A stretch of DNA of 7,645 bases, taken from assembly GCA_017999215.1 (NCBI GenBank), contig JAGOBQ010000195.1:1-7645 (forward strand). Direction: 5' to 3'. Of the stretch, positions 1 through 7,600 are shown piece by piece (position 1 is the first letter of the stretch; each line of letters starts with the position of its first letter). The translations under genes were made by a program, and so were the position numbers. The notes under the pieces are model-generated. The model saw nothing but the letters and a program-made list of their open reading frames with translations, did no database searches and had not been told where the DNA came from. Origin of the DNA: Thermoanaerobaculia bacterium (GTDB lineage: Bacteria > Acidobacteriota > Thermoanaerobaculia > UBA5066).

Positions 1-2465
1 CGGTCCATCGCGGCCTCCGCGTCGACCTTCCGCTCCTCGGCCAGCTTCAGGAGCGCCTGGTCCATCGTGTTCATCCCGGAGAGCTGCCCGGTCTGAAGGA
101 TCCCGGGGAGCTGGAACGTCTTCGACTCGCGGATCAGCGATCCCACCGCCGACGTGCCGCGCAGGATCTCGAACGCGGCGATCCGGCCCGCGCCGTCGCG
201 CCGCGGCAGGAGCGTCTGCGAGATCACCGCCTTCAGCGACTCGGAGACCATCGACCGGATCTGCCCCTGCTGCCCGGCCGGGAACGCGTTGATGATCCGG
301 TCCACCGTCGCGGGGGCCGTCGTCGTCGAGAGCGTCCCGAAGACGAGGTGCCCCGTCTCGGCCGCCGAGATCGCGAGGGCGATCGTCTCCGTGTCGCGCA
401 TCTCGCCGACGAGGATGACGTCGGGGTCCTCACGGAGCGCCGCCTTCAGCGCCCGCGCGAACGACTCCGTGTGGTGCGGCACCTGCCGCTGGTTCACGAG
501 GCACTCCTTGTTCGGGTGGATGAACTCCACCGGGTCCTCGACCGTGATGATGTGCCCCTTCCGCGTCTCGTTCACGAGGTTCAGGAGCGCCGCGAGCGTC
601 GTCGACTTCCCGCAGCCGGCCGGTCCGGTGACGAGGACGAGGCCGTGCGGGAAGCGGGCGAGCTCCCAGGCCGACTCGGGGAGGCCGACGTCGGCGAGAG
701 TGGGCACGGTGCTCGGGATGACCCGGAAGCAGGCGTCGTAGCCGAGCCGCTGCGAGAAGAAGTTCGCGCGGAAGCGCCCGAGTCCGGGCACCTTGATGCA
801 GACGTCGAGGTTGTAGCGGGCGATCAGCTCGTCCCACTCCTCGGGCGTCAGGAGCGCCCGGATCAGCCCTTCCGTCACCTCGGGGGTCATCAGCGGCGTT
901 CCCATCGGCACGAGCCGCCCGTGGATCCGCTGGTGCGGCACGAAGCCGGTGGCCAGGTGGAAGTCGGACGCCCCCTTCGACACCGTGTCGGCGAGGAAGT
1001 CGTGGAGCGTCGGCGTCGCGATCGCCTTCACGTCCACCGCCGCGCGCTGCGCGAAGACGCGGGGGAGCGCGTCGCGCGCCGCGTCGCCCGAGAGCCGGCC
1101 GACGAGCCGCCGCGCCTTGTCGCGGACGTTCAGGTCGACCCCCTCGAGCTGCGAGATGCTCGCGAGGACATCGACCACCTTCGGCTGCTTCGGCGCCAGG
1201 TGGGAGAGCGCGTCGAGGATCTCGAGCTGGTCGTCCGGGCGCTCGCGCGAGGCCTTGAACAGCTCGAAGAGCGGCCCCGCAGCCCGCGGGTCCCCCATCT
1301 CGCCGAGCGCGCCGGCCGCGGCGAGGCTCGCCTCCGGGTCCTTCAGGAGGCCGAGGAGCCGCGCCAGGATCTCGTCCCCCTTCCCGTGCCGGCCGACGTT
1401 CTCGAGGGCGCGCGCCCGCACCCACCAGTCGGGGTCGTCGAGGAGCTGCATCCAGACCGGCACGGCGCGCGGGTCGTCCACGAGAAGCGAGAGCTCGCGC
1501 GCCGGCCCGGCGAGCTTCGGGTCGGGCGAGGAGGCGAGCTTCAGGAGGGCCGGGACGAACCCCGGGTTCCCCTGCACGACCGTCTCGAGCGCGCGGTCGC
1601 GGATCCAGACGAACGTCCCCTCAAACGCCTGGAGGAACTTCGGCGCCAGGACGTCGGCCGGGAGGCGCGAGACGAGCTGGAGCGCCCCCTTCCGGACGAG
1701 CTCGTGCCCGTCGGCCAGGAGCGTCAGGATCTCGCGCGTGTGGTCTCCCTTGGCCGTCGGGAGGAGGCGGCCGAGCGCGCCGAGCGCCGCCACGACGACC
1801 CGCCCGGCGCCGCCGGAGCGGGCCAGGTCGAGGAGGTGCGAGACGAGCGCCTCGTCGGGGGAGCGCTCGAGGATCGCGAGCGCCTGCACCCGCGTCTCCT
1901 CGTCGTCGTCCTTCAGCGCGCCGAGGGCGAGCGCCCGCGCGGGGGGCGTCACGGAAATCTCCTGCGAGTCGGCGACCGCGCGGAGGGCGCGGGCCCGCAG
2001 GACGGGATCGGTCGTGCCGACCATCACTCGCCGGCAGATCGTGAAGGCGCGGTCGGGCGGCAGGTCGTGCGCCATCTCGAGCGCCGTCAGCTTCGCGAAC
2101 GTGTCCTCCCGGTCGGCGAGCTGCGAGAGGAACGCGCCGAGGTCCGTCCCCTGCGCCAGGTCGCGGAGGAAGCGCTGGACGCCCCGCCGCGCCGCCTCGG
2201 AGCGCGTCCGTCCCATCGCCACGACGGCGTCGAGCGCGGCCGTGTCGACGCCCCGGCGGCGCAGGATCGCGAGGCCGGCCGCCCGGAGCTCGGGCGTCGG
2301 ATCGGCGGCCGTCCAGGCCACGTCCTCGAGCTCGAGCCCCTGGAGCGCCGCGAACTTCTCGGCAAGCTCCTTCTTCTGAGCGTCGCCGCTCCACTGGTGG
2401 GCCTTCAGCTGCGCCACGAGGGCCGAGTCGGCGCGGAACCCCTTCTTCATCATCTCGAGGACCAC
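1..2465 (-). CDS. HEAT-repeat/PilT fusion, type IV pilus ATPase (3' end cut by window)
   Basis: This is a PilT/VirB11-class secretion ATPase with a long N-terminal extension; family members act as cytoplasmic hexamers driving pilus disassembly. From the chosen GTG start, residues 1 to about 480 are Leu/Ala/Arg/Asp-rich repeated helix pairs of HEAT type, with recurring patterns such as DPDWWVRARALENVG. The PilT core follows: an N-domain beginning near KGASDFHL (Asp501), the GLGRFRANFF strand, Walker A GPAGCGKST (Lys620), an Asp box TVEDPVEF, and Walker B VILVGEMRD (Glu688). It ends in the typical PilT tail GMNTMDQALLKL, so probably fewer than 20 residues are missing. Two conserved motifs are altered: the His box reads GTLSTTTA (Ser713 in place of His), and AIRNLIRE reads AVGSLIRE. 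The GTG start at 2465 has GGAGGG 6 nt upstream; ATGs at 2453 and 2450 sit too far from it. The family call is secure. Whether it retracts pili or regulates another motor is open. Confidence 0.9.
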   Translation of the reverse strand, partial: MVLEMMKKGFRADSALVAQLKAHQWSGDAQKKELAEKFAALQGLELEDVAWTAADPTPELRAAGLAILRRRGVDTAALDAVVAMGRTRSEAARRGVQRFLRDLAQGTDLGAFLSQLADREDTFAKLTALEMAHDLPPDRAFTICRRVMVGTTDPVLRARALRAVADSQEISVTPPARALALGALKDDDEETRVQALAILERSPDEALVSHLLDLARSGGAGRVVVAALGALGRLLPTAKGDHTREILTLLADGHELVRKGALQLVSRLPADVLAPKFLQAFEGTFVWIRDRALETVVQGNPGFVPALLKLASSPDPKLAGPARELSLLVDDPRAVPVWMQLLDDPDWWVRARALENVGRHGKGDEILARLLGLLKDPEASLAAAGALGEMGDPRAAGPLFELFKASRERPDDQLEILDALSHLAPKQPKVVDVLASISQLEGVDLNVRDKARRLVGRLSGDAARDALPRVFAQRAAVDVKAIATPTLHDFLADTVSKGASDFHLATGFVPHQRIHGRLVPMGTPLMTPEVTEGLIRALLTPEEWDELIARYNLDVCIKVPGLGRFRANFFSQRLGYDACFRVIPSTVPTLADVGLPESAWELARFPHGLVLVTGPAGCGKSTTLAALLNLVNETRKGHIITVEDPVEFIHPNKECLVNQRQVPHHTESFARALKAALREDPDVILVGEMRDTETIALAISAAETGHLVFGTLSTTTAPATVDRIINAFPAGQQGQIRSMVSESLKAVISQTLLPRRDGAGRIAAFEILRGTSAVGSLIRESKTFQLPGILQTGQLSGMNTMDQALLKLAEERKVDAEAAMD

Positions 2466-2471
2466 GGCGTT

Positions 2472-2477
2472 CCCTCC
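2472..2477 (-). promoter_or_regulatory. Ribosome binding site of the HEAT-PilT gene
   Basis: The minus strand reads GGAGGG here, followed by a 6-nt spacer (AACGCC) and a GTG codon at 2465-2463. The two in-frame ATG codons (2453 and 2450) would be 18 and 21 nt away. The site therefore favours the GTG start and adds four residues (M-V-L-E) before the first ATG. Confidence 0.65.
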
Positions 2478-2507
2478 GTCTCGAGGAATCGTAGCCCAGG
2501 GGAAAAG

Positions 2508-2537
2508 GGAAAGGGGCGGGAGGACCCGCCCCTTTCC
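2508..2537 (-). terminator. Strong hairpin, probable intrinsic terminator of pilY1
   Basis: A perfect 13-bp inverted repeat (arms 2508-2520 and 2525-2537, core AAAGGGGCGGG) encloses a 4-nt loop. It starts 25 nt after the pilY1 stop codon. In transcript direction the stem is followed by CTTTTCCCC, a short, imperfect U tract. It could be a full terminator, a partial one that sets the pilY1 to ATPase expression ratio, or an mRNA-stabilising 3' end. The remaining intergenic bases (2466-2507 and 2538-2562) hold only the ribosome binding site of the next gene and no convincing promoter. Confidence 0.6.
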
Positions 2538-2562
2538 GGGAAAGCTCGGAGAGAGCGAAAGG

Positions 2563-5500
2563 CTACTTCAGCTCCTTCCACCACCGGATCTTCGGAACAG
2601 CGGTCCCGCCGATGGCGGCCGAGATGTTCGGAGGGATGTAAAGCCCGGCCCGCTCGCCTTCACCGATCCCGCTCTTGGAGACCAGCACCTTGTCGCCGGC
2701 GATCGTGAAGCCGCTGGCCGCGCCGACCCCGGCTTCGTAAGCGCTCCACGAGACGTTCGTCGGCGTGCAGGACGAGCTCCCCTCGAACTCGGCGATCGCG
2801 ACGTAGGAGAACCCGTTGCAGCCCTCGTCGGGGTCGTAGAGGAGGTAGAGGGCCGTTGACGTGCCCTTCCCCGACTTCGGCACGAGCATGAACGGCGCCC
2901 CCGTCATCTGCGTCCGCTTGCCGAACGTCACGGTCCTCGTCGAGCCGTCCTCCCTCTTGACGGTCCACGAACCGGCGATGACCTTCGGCGAGATGTTCGC
3001 CGCCGGAAGCTTGCTGTAGTAGGAGCTCTTGCTGCCCGTCGCGAGATAGAGCCGGGGGACGAAAGATGGATGCGTGCCAATGCCGGAGCCCGTGATCGTG
3101 GTGCTCCGCTCGTAAAGCGCACCGCTGCCGAAGGCGTAGGCCACGCAGCCGGCCGTGACGCCAGTCCCGTAGCCGCTCGCGGCGGGGTTGAAGTAGATCG
3201 GCTGCGACTGCTGGGGCAGGATGTCGGTCGAGACGTCGATGCCGACCTCGGCCTTGTTGAAGGAGGCGGAGCTGGCCGGGTCCGAGTAGAGGAACCAGAT
3301 CTGGCCGTTCAGGTCGGCCTGCAGGCCCATGAGAGCGACGTTGTCGTCCTGGTAGGCTTTCGCTTTCGGGTCGAAGAGGACCGCGTCCGCGAAGGCCTGG
3401 CTCCCGACGAAGGGCGCCGGCGTGGTGAGGGGGCTCAGGCTGAACGTCTGCTTCGCGGTGCCATCGACGGGGTCGAGGACGTAGGCCCGTGGGTCGATGA
3501 AGGAGCTCTTTCCCTGGTTCTCCCGCTTGTTGTCCGGGTTATACCCACTACCGCCCACGAGCCGCCACGTGTTGCTCGAGACGGGCGCCATCGCGGGAAT
3601 GGAGTACGTCTGAGCGAGGTGCTGAAGCGTCGTGCCGGTGCTGCTGGCGCCGGTGGTCTTGGCCCAGAGGATCGAGACCGGTGACGTCGGGTAGCTCGCC
3701 GCGTCCGGCTTCGGGACCGAGGTGACGTCCATGGCGAAGAGCTCGGTACCGCCAGCGCCGAGCGTGACGATGCCGACCGTCCTGTAGCCTGCTGGCGAGC
3801 CCGACGGGAAGTAGACGTCCCCGAACCGGAACGAGTTCGAGACTCCGTAGACGTGGTCCAGGACGTCAGGAGGCTGGCCGCTCGGGAACGTCGGGTCCTC
3901 GAGGAAGTTGTTGTAGAGGGTCACCTGCTTCCACAGGAGGCTCGGGGGGATGATCGCGATCTGCTCGACGCCGTCCTTGGAACGAAAGGCGTGGAGCATT
4001 CCATCGTTCGATCCGACCCAGAGGAGCGAGTCTCGCGACGAAGCGGCGACCTGGAACGGCTTGTGGTCGACGACGGTGTTCTGGGTCCACACTCCCGGCC
4101 TCGCGACGATCGCGGGGGCCGAGTTGACCATCGGGCCGAGACGCCAGGTCCGCGGGTTCCCGGCGCCGTCGTTTCCTCGGATGAAGTCGATGACCTCCGG
4201 GGTCATGCCGGCAACGCCAGTGAAGGGGGCCTCCGTGAGGTTCGCGGTGGTCACCTCGACGAGCGAGTTGTCGGTCGGGTTCCAGGTGAAGATCTTCCGG
4301 GCGGACGACTCCGTGAGAGCGAGCAGCTCTCCCGCGTCCCACTTCTGGTAGTCGGAGTCGGTCGGCTTCTTCTTCGTGTCGAAGGCGTAGAGGTGGCCTC
4401 GCCAGTTCGGGAAACCGGTGGATGGGAGAAAGACGATGTCAGCCTCGGCAGCGGTCGCCGACATCCCGGAGACTGGCGCGTTGGTCGCATAGTCCCCGGT
4501 CGCGGTCGCGTTCACGATGGCGGCGAAGGCGTCTGAAAGGGCCTGGGCGTTGTTCGCGAAGTAGGCGTTGTGGCCGTGCGGCTTGCGCTTCTCTCCGCTC
4601 ACGGCCGGCTGCTGTAGGTCGGGGGCCGGGAGGTACGCCTCCCACGCGCCCGGGAGGTCGCCCGGGGCCTTGTATGTGCCCCGGTAGTGCTGCCAGTACG
4701 GCTTGCCGCCATAATTCGAGGTCCAGCTATTCGTGCCGGTGTAGGTATCCGGGTAGCCAGCGACGCTCGGGCGCTGCAGCGACGCGAACGGAGCCCACAC
4801 CCGATCGCCCGTAGGCCCGTCGTAGGTGCCGGCGCTCGCGTCGATCGGGTTGGCGGCCACTCCCCCGAACGTGTACCGTCCGGTGGTGCTGCTGAAAGTG
4901 TCCTTCGGCAGCCAGGGGTTCTTCGTCGCGTGATAGCCGCCGAAACCGGCGTCGCCGCTCGGGCTCGAGGCGTCCGTCCGCCCCATGTAGGCGATCATGT
5001 CGAGCTCGCAGGGCCCGACGAGCGGGCTGATGCCGATCGCCCACGTCCGCGGGTAGATGTACCGCTTCTCTACCGGGACGCCGCCCCCCTTGTTCAGCTC
5101 CAGCGAGAAGATGTCGTGGGCCTTCTGCGCCGCGTAATCCGACCATTTGTCCGGGCAGTTCGACTCGCTGCGGCTGGTGTCGACGGACACCCGCTGTGTG
5201 TTGTCTGTGTTGTCATCCACGCTGGGATCGACCCAGGCGCCGCCATTCGGGTTGCTGGTGTTCGACATCCCGTCCGTGACGAGGATGACGCCGTAGGTTC
5301 GCTGGCAGGTCTTCTTGGGGTCGGCCGGGAGCTTCCAAGTGTTGTTGTTGTCCGCCAGGTCGCCGCCGTCGAACGTCGCCTGGACGATCGTCTTTGCGAA
5401 CTCGAGGGCGATCTTCGTGTTCGTTCCGCCGGTGACGGTCAAGCCGAGCCGCCTCGTCTCGTACGTGGAGCTGATGGGAAAAGCCTCGACGGGGGCTTTC

Positions 5501-6858
5501 GAGTAGACCTCTGTCCCGCTCGGGTCCTCGCGGGCCGCGAGGAAGGCCTGCAGCCGTTCGACGTTGTTCGTGTCGTTCACGTCGATCGGGAAGAGGTAGG
5601 GGAAGGTGCCGGTCGTCCAGCTCGACGAGAAGGTCATCAGGCCGAAGTTCACGCGGCTCGCGTTCTTCCCGATGATGTCGCTCGGCGGCCGGACGGTCAC
5701 GGTGCCGTACTTCGCCGTGTCCGTCGGCCAGCCGAGGCTCCAGTTCCCGGCCGGTATCTCGGTGGTCCCGTCCGACTTGAGCCCGGGCGAGCGGACCGGG
5801 TCGCCGTTCATGTCGTTATAGGGGGCGGCCGCGGTGTGGAAGGCTGGAAATGGTTCGTTGGGATCCGAGATCCAGTTTACCTTCGTGGACGCATTCTTCG
5901 GGGTCGTCAAGCCGGCCTTGAAAGTCGGGTCGTACGGGGACTTGTTATCGGAGAGCTCGTAGCCGGGCTCGATCTCGAACTTGTAGCTCCTGGAGGCCGG
6001 ATCGGCCCCCATGGTCTTGTAGGCCTCCGTGTAGGTGATGATCGGGCCAGCGGGGGTCGACCCCTTGCTGACCCAGGTGCTCCAACCGGCGTTCCACGTG
6101 GCGTTGGCCCATCGATCGAAGGGGACGCCGCCCGACGGGACGGCGGGGGGGGTGTAGTCGGAGCCGATGTAGACCGAGTTCCCGAGGGCGTTCTTCACGG
6201 TCATGATCCGGGAAGGGTTCGTGAAGTAGAGGCCCCGTGCCCACCCCGTGGAGCACTTGTTGAAGTTGAACCTAGTATTGTAGTACCAGCCAACCGTCTT
6301 CGACCACGGGACCTTGCCGCCTTCCGTCCACGTTCCCGTCGCCTCGCACTTGTACGCGAGGCGGTACTGGCCGCTCTCGTAGACGAGGACGGGGAGCGAT
6401 GTCGCGTAGACGATGGGCGTGCCGCCGGTCGGCTGGTGTTGGAATTGCGGGCCCGTGGATCCGGGGTAGGTCCACGTGTAGATACCCGGGTTTCCGACGC
6501 CCACGATGTTCGAAACGGTGACGTCCAAGCTCGCGTTGGTCGAGACCCGCTTCGCGAGGAAGCGCACGGTCCCGTTAGAGGCGCTGCCCCAGCTCTTGTT
6601 CAGCGTCTCCCAGTTGAGCCGGCCGTGGGCGTGCTGGCCGTTCGGCGCGGTATACGAGTAGATGTCGTAGGCCATCGACCCCGTCACGTCCTGGACGATC
6701 AGGAGGTTCGCCTTGACGAGCTGCGCGGTAATCTGTCGCAGCGGGTCGTAGCCTTCGCTGGGCGCCGTCTGCGAGAGCGCAGGTATGCTCGTCGCGATCA
6801 CGACGAGCACCGAGAACGCGAGTGCCAGCGTACGGGTGGCGGGATGCTTGTGACTCAT
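2563..6858 (-). CDS. pilY1: PilY1-type type IV pilus tip adhesin / assembly protein
   Basis: The product is a secreted protein of about 1431 residues; PilY1/PilC proteins sit at the pilus tip, prime assembly and mediate adhesion and surface sensing. Residues 1-29 look like a Sec signal peptide: a basic start, hydrophobic LALAFSVLVVIA, and likely cleavage after ALS. A von Willebrand A fold follows, with the metal-site motif DVTGSM (Asp57, Thr59, Ser61), strand NFGLMTFSS near 404-412, TGGTNT near 476-481 and ILVTDGMSN (Asp529). About 340 residues separate the first motif from the second strand. The C-terminal half is the PilY1 beta-propeller: GFPNWRGHLYAFD near 815-827, the hallmark LWVGSNDGMLHAF near 946-958, LGAGGTELFAMD near 1033-1044, and LQADLNGQIWF near 1179-1189. 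Eight cysteines allow disulfides. At about 1430 residues it is larger than the roughly 1160-residue Pseudomonas protein. It follows the PilX-like gene by 79 nt. The domain call is firm; ligand and host surface are unknown. Confidence 0.92.
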   Translation of the reverse strand: MSHKHPATRTLALAFSVLVVIATSIPALSQTAPSEGYDPLRQITAQLVKANLLIVQDVTGSMAYDIYSYTAPNGQHAHGRLNWETLNKSWGSASNGTVRFLAKRVSTNASLDVTVSNIVGVGNPGIYTWTYPGSTGPQFQHQPTGGTPIVYATSLPVLVYESGQYRLAYKCEATGTWTEGGKVPWSKTVGWYYNTRFNFNKCSTGWARGLYFTNPSRIMTVKNALGNSVYIGSDYTPPAVPSGGVPFDRWANATWNAGWSTWVSKGSTPAGPIITYTEAYKTMGADPASRSYKFEIEPGYELSDNKSPYDPTFKAGLTTPKNASTKVNWISDPNEPFPAFHTAAAPYNDMNGDPVRSPGLKSDGTTEIPAGNWSLGWPTDTAKYGTVTVRPPSDIIGKNASRVNFGLMTFSSSWTTGTFPYLFPIDVNDTNNVERLQAFLAAREDPSGTEVYSKAPVEAFPISSTYETRRLGLTVTGGTNTKIALEFAKTIVQATFDGGDLADNNNTWKLPADPKKTCQRTYGVILVTDGMSNTSNPNGGAWVDPSVDDNTDNTQRVSVDTSRSESNCPDKWSDYAAQKAHDIFSLELNKGGGVPVEKRYIYPRTWAIGISPLVGPCELDMIAYMGRTDASSPSGDAGFGGYHATKNPWLPKDTFSSTTGRYTFGGVAANPIDASAGTYDGPTGDRVWAPFASLQRPSVAGYPDTYTGTNSWTSNYGGKPYWQHYRGTYKAPGDLPGAWEAYLPAPDLQQPAVSGEKRKPHGHNAYFANNAQALSDAFAAIVNATATGDYATNAPVSGMSATAAEADIVFLPSTGFPNWRGHLYAFDTKKKPTDSDYQKWDAGELLALTESSARKIFTWNPTDNSLVEVTTANLTEAPFTGVAGMTPEVIDFIRGNDGAGNPRTWRLGPMVNSAPAIVARPGVWTQNTVVDHKPFQVAASSRDSLLWVGSNDGMLHAFRSKDGVEQIAIIPPSLLWKQVTLYNNFLEDPTFPSGQPPDVLDHVYGVSNSFRFGDVYFPSGSPAGYRTVGIVTLGAGGTELFAMDVTSVPKPDAASYPTSPVSILWAKTTGASSTGTTLQHLAQTYSIPAMAPVSSNTWRLVGGSGYNPDNKRENQGKSSFIDPRAYVLDPVDGTAKQTFSLSPLTTPAPFVGSQAFADAVLFDPKAKAYQDDNVALMGLQADLNGQIWFLYSDPASSASFNKAEVGIDVSTDILPQQSQPIYFNPAASGYGTGVTAGCVAYAFGSGALYERSTTITGSGIGTHPSFVPRLYLATGSKSSYYSKLPAANISPKVIAGSWTVKREDGSTRTVTFGKRTQMTGAPFMLVPKSGKGTSTALYLLYDPDEGCNGFSYVAIAEFEGSSSCTPTNVSWSAYEAGVGAASGFTIAGDKVLVSKSGIGEGERAGLYIPPNISAAIGGTAVPKIRWWKELK

Positions 6859-6867
6859 TTCCATGAT

Positions 6868-6873
6868 CTCCTC
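6868..6873 (-). promoter_or_regulatory. Ribosome binding site of pilY1
   Basis: The minus strand reads GAGGAG, followed by ATCATGGAAATG. The ATG at 6864 is only 3 nt away, whereas the ATG at 6858 is 9 nt away. I therefore prefer 6858, which gives a protein beginning MSHKHPATRT; using 6864 would only add Met-Glu. Upstream in-frame starts reaching 6975 would overlap the pilX end and place non-signal sequence ahead of the secretion signal, so they are unlikely. Confidence 0.6.
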
Positions 6874-6937
6874 GGGTCGTCTGTCGTTCTCAAGTGTCGG
6901 GCACGGCTCGCGTCGCAGCCGAGACGCGGCCCCGCCC

Positions 6938-7597
6938 CTACTTCGCGCCGGCGCTCGTTCCGCCCGTATTGGCACCCTTCTGCGTCGCGGCTGCCGAGCC
7001 GGTCGGGTTCGTGTCGAGCTGCTCTTCGAGGACCTTCGTGATGCCGATCGTCGGGTTTCCGGAGCCGTCCAGGATCGGCTTACCCGAGGCGTTGACGAGG
7101 ACCACCTGGCCGACGGCGATGATGTTCAGCCGAGCGTCGGTGTCGGTGCTGTCGCCTCCCGGATCCTCCTGGTTGTTACGGACGTACAGGCTGTACATGG
7201 GCCGGGTGCGGTCGTCCCCGAGCGTCTGGTCGAGGACCACGTCCTTGTAGGTGTCGCTCCCGATCTTCAGCAGGTACGCCGTCCGGCCGCCGCCCGGCGG
7301 CGAGTAGAGGTCGGTCCCGGTTCCCGTCAATAGGGCGGTCGGCGAGTTACCGAGAGTCGTCGTGAAGGTCGTCACGAGCGCCTCGGCCTGACGCAGTCCG
7401 GCCTCGGCGGCGTAGAAGCCGGCGCGGCTCATCTTCGCGTTGCCCGAGGTCCGGTCCTCGGTCGAGGCGAAGTAGGCAACTCCGAGGCCGACGACCGTGA
7501 GAACCAGGACGACGATGATGACGGTGATGAGGGCGCTCCCTCTCCGGGAGGAGCGAGGCGGGGTCGTCAGCGGCGGTCTACTCATCGTTGGTCTCAC
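6938..7597 (-). CDS. pilX: PilX-like type IV minor pilin
   Basis: A 219-residue prepilin-like protein. Minor pilins of the PilX family help initiate pilus assembly with PilV, PilW and FimU and recruit PilY1 to the tip. The leader ends RSSRRG, with predicted prepilin peptidase cleavage between Gly20 and Ser21. A single hydrophobic helix (residues 21-43, SALITVIIVVLVLTVVG) follows. TEDRTSGN and FYAAEAGLRQAE (61-72) match the conserved stretch after the helix in PilX proteins. NIIAVGQVVL in the C-terminal third resembles the ITAVG strand of the family. The residue at mature position 5 is Thr, not the Glu typical of major pilins. The tail is a Gly/Ala/Thr-rich low-complexity stretch ending SAGAK. 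The start is uncertain: GTG at 7597 has GGGGA 8 nt upstream, while ATG at 7585 gives a 16-residue leader but a poor site. The upstream stop lies 3 nt before the GTG, suggesting translational coupling. The symbol rests on N-terminal pattern plus position before pilY1. Confidence 0.82.
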   Translation of the reverse strand: MRPTMSRPPLTTPPRSSRRGSALITVIIVVLVLTVVGLGVAYFASTEDRTSGNAKMSRAGFYAAEAGLRQAEALVTTFTTTLGNSPTALLTGTGTDLYSPPGGGRTAYLLKIGSDTYKDVVLDQTLGDDRTRPMYSLYVRNNQEDPGGDSTDTDARLNIIAVGQVVLVNASGKPILDGSGNPTIGITKVLEEQLDTNPTGSAAATQKGANTGGTSAGAK

Positions 7598-7600
7598 GGC

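Noticed and set aside
154..741. A 195-codon plus-strand frame opposite the PilT core
   Set aside because: It is a mirror of conserved PilT codons and lacks any family motif of its own.
2486..2494. Possible -10 box TACGAT (minus strand) before the HEAT-PilT gene
   Set aside because: Four of six consensus bases, with no believable -35 element at the right distance, since the hairpin stem and its tail occupy that place. Too weak to annotate.
348..2708. A 786-codon plus-strand open frame opposite the HEAT-PilT gene
   Set aside because: It is extremely rich in Arg and Glu, with no recognisable domain, and is antisense to a clear PilT with intact motifs. High GC with strong third-position bias makes such long antisense frames common.
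6909..6928. Small inverted repeat CGCGTC/GACGCG in the pilX-pilY1 gap
   Set aside because: Only 6 bp with an 8-nt loop and no U tract. This is expected by chance at this GC content, so I do not call a terminator.
6859..6975. A longer pilY1 start at 6975
   Set aside because: It would add 39 residues of Arg-rich sequence before a normal signal peptide and overlap the pilX stop. A good ribosome binding site sits directly before the 6864/6858 ATGs.
4687..7041. A 784-codon plus-strand open frame opposite pilY1
   Set aside because: Its composition is Arg/Val/Gly/Asp low-information sequence, with no signal peptide or domain. It spans the pilY1 start and the pilX end, as expected for a GC-driven shadow.
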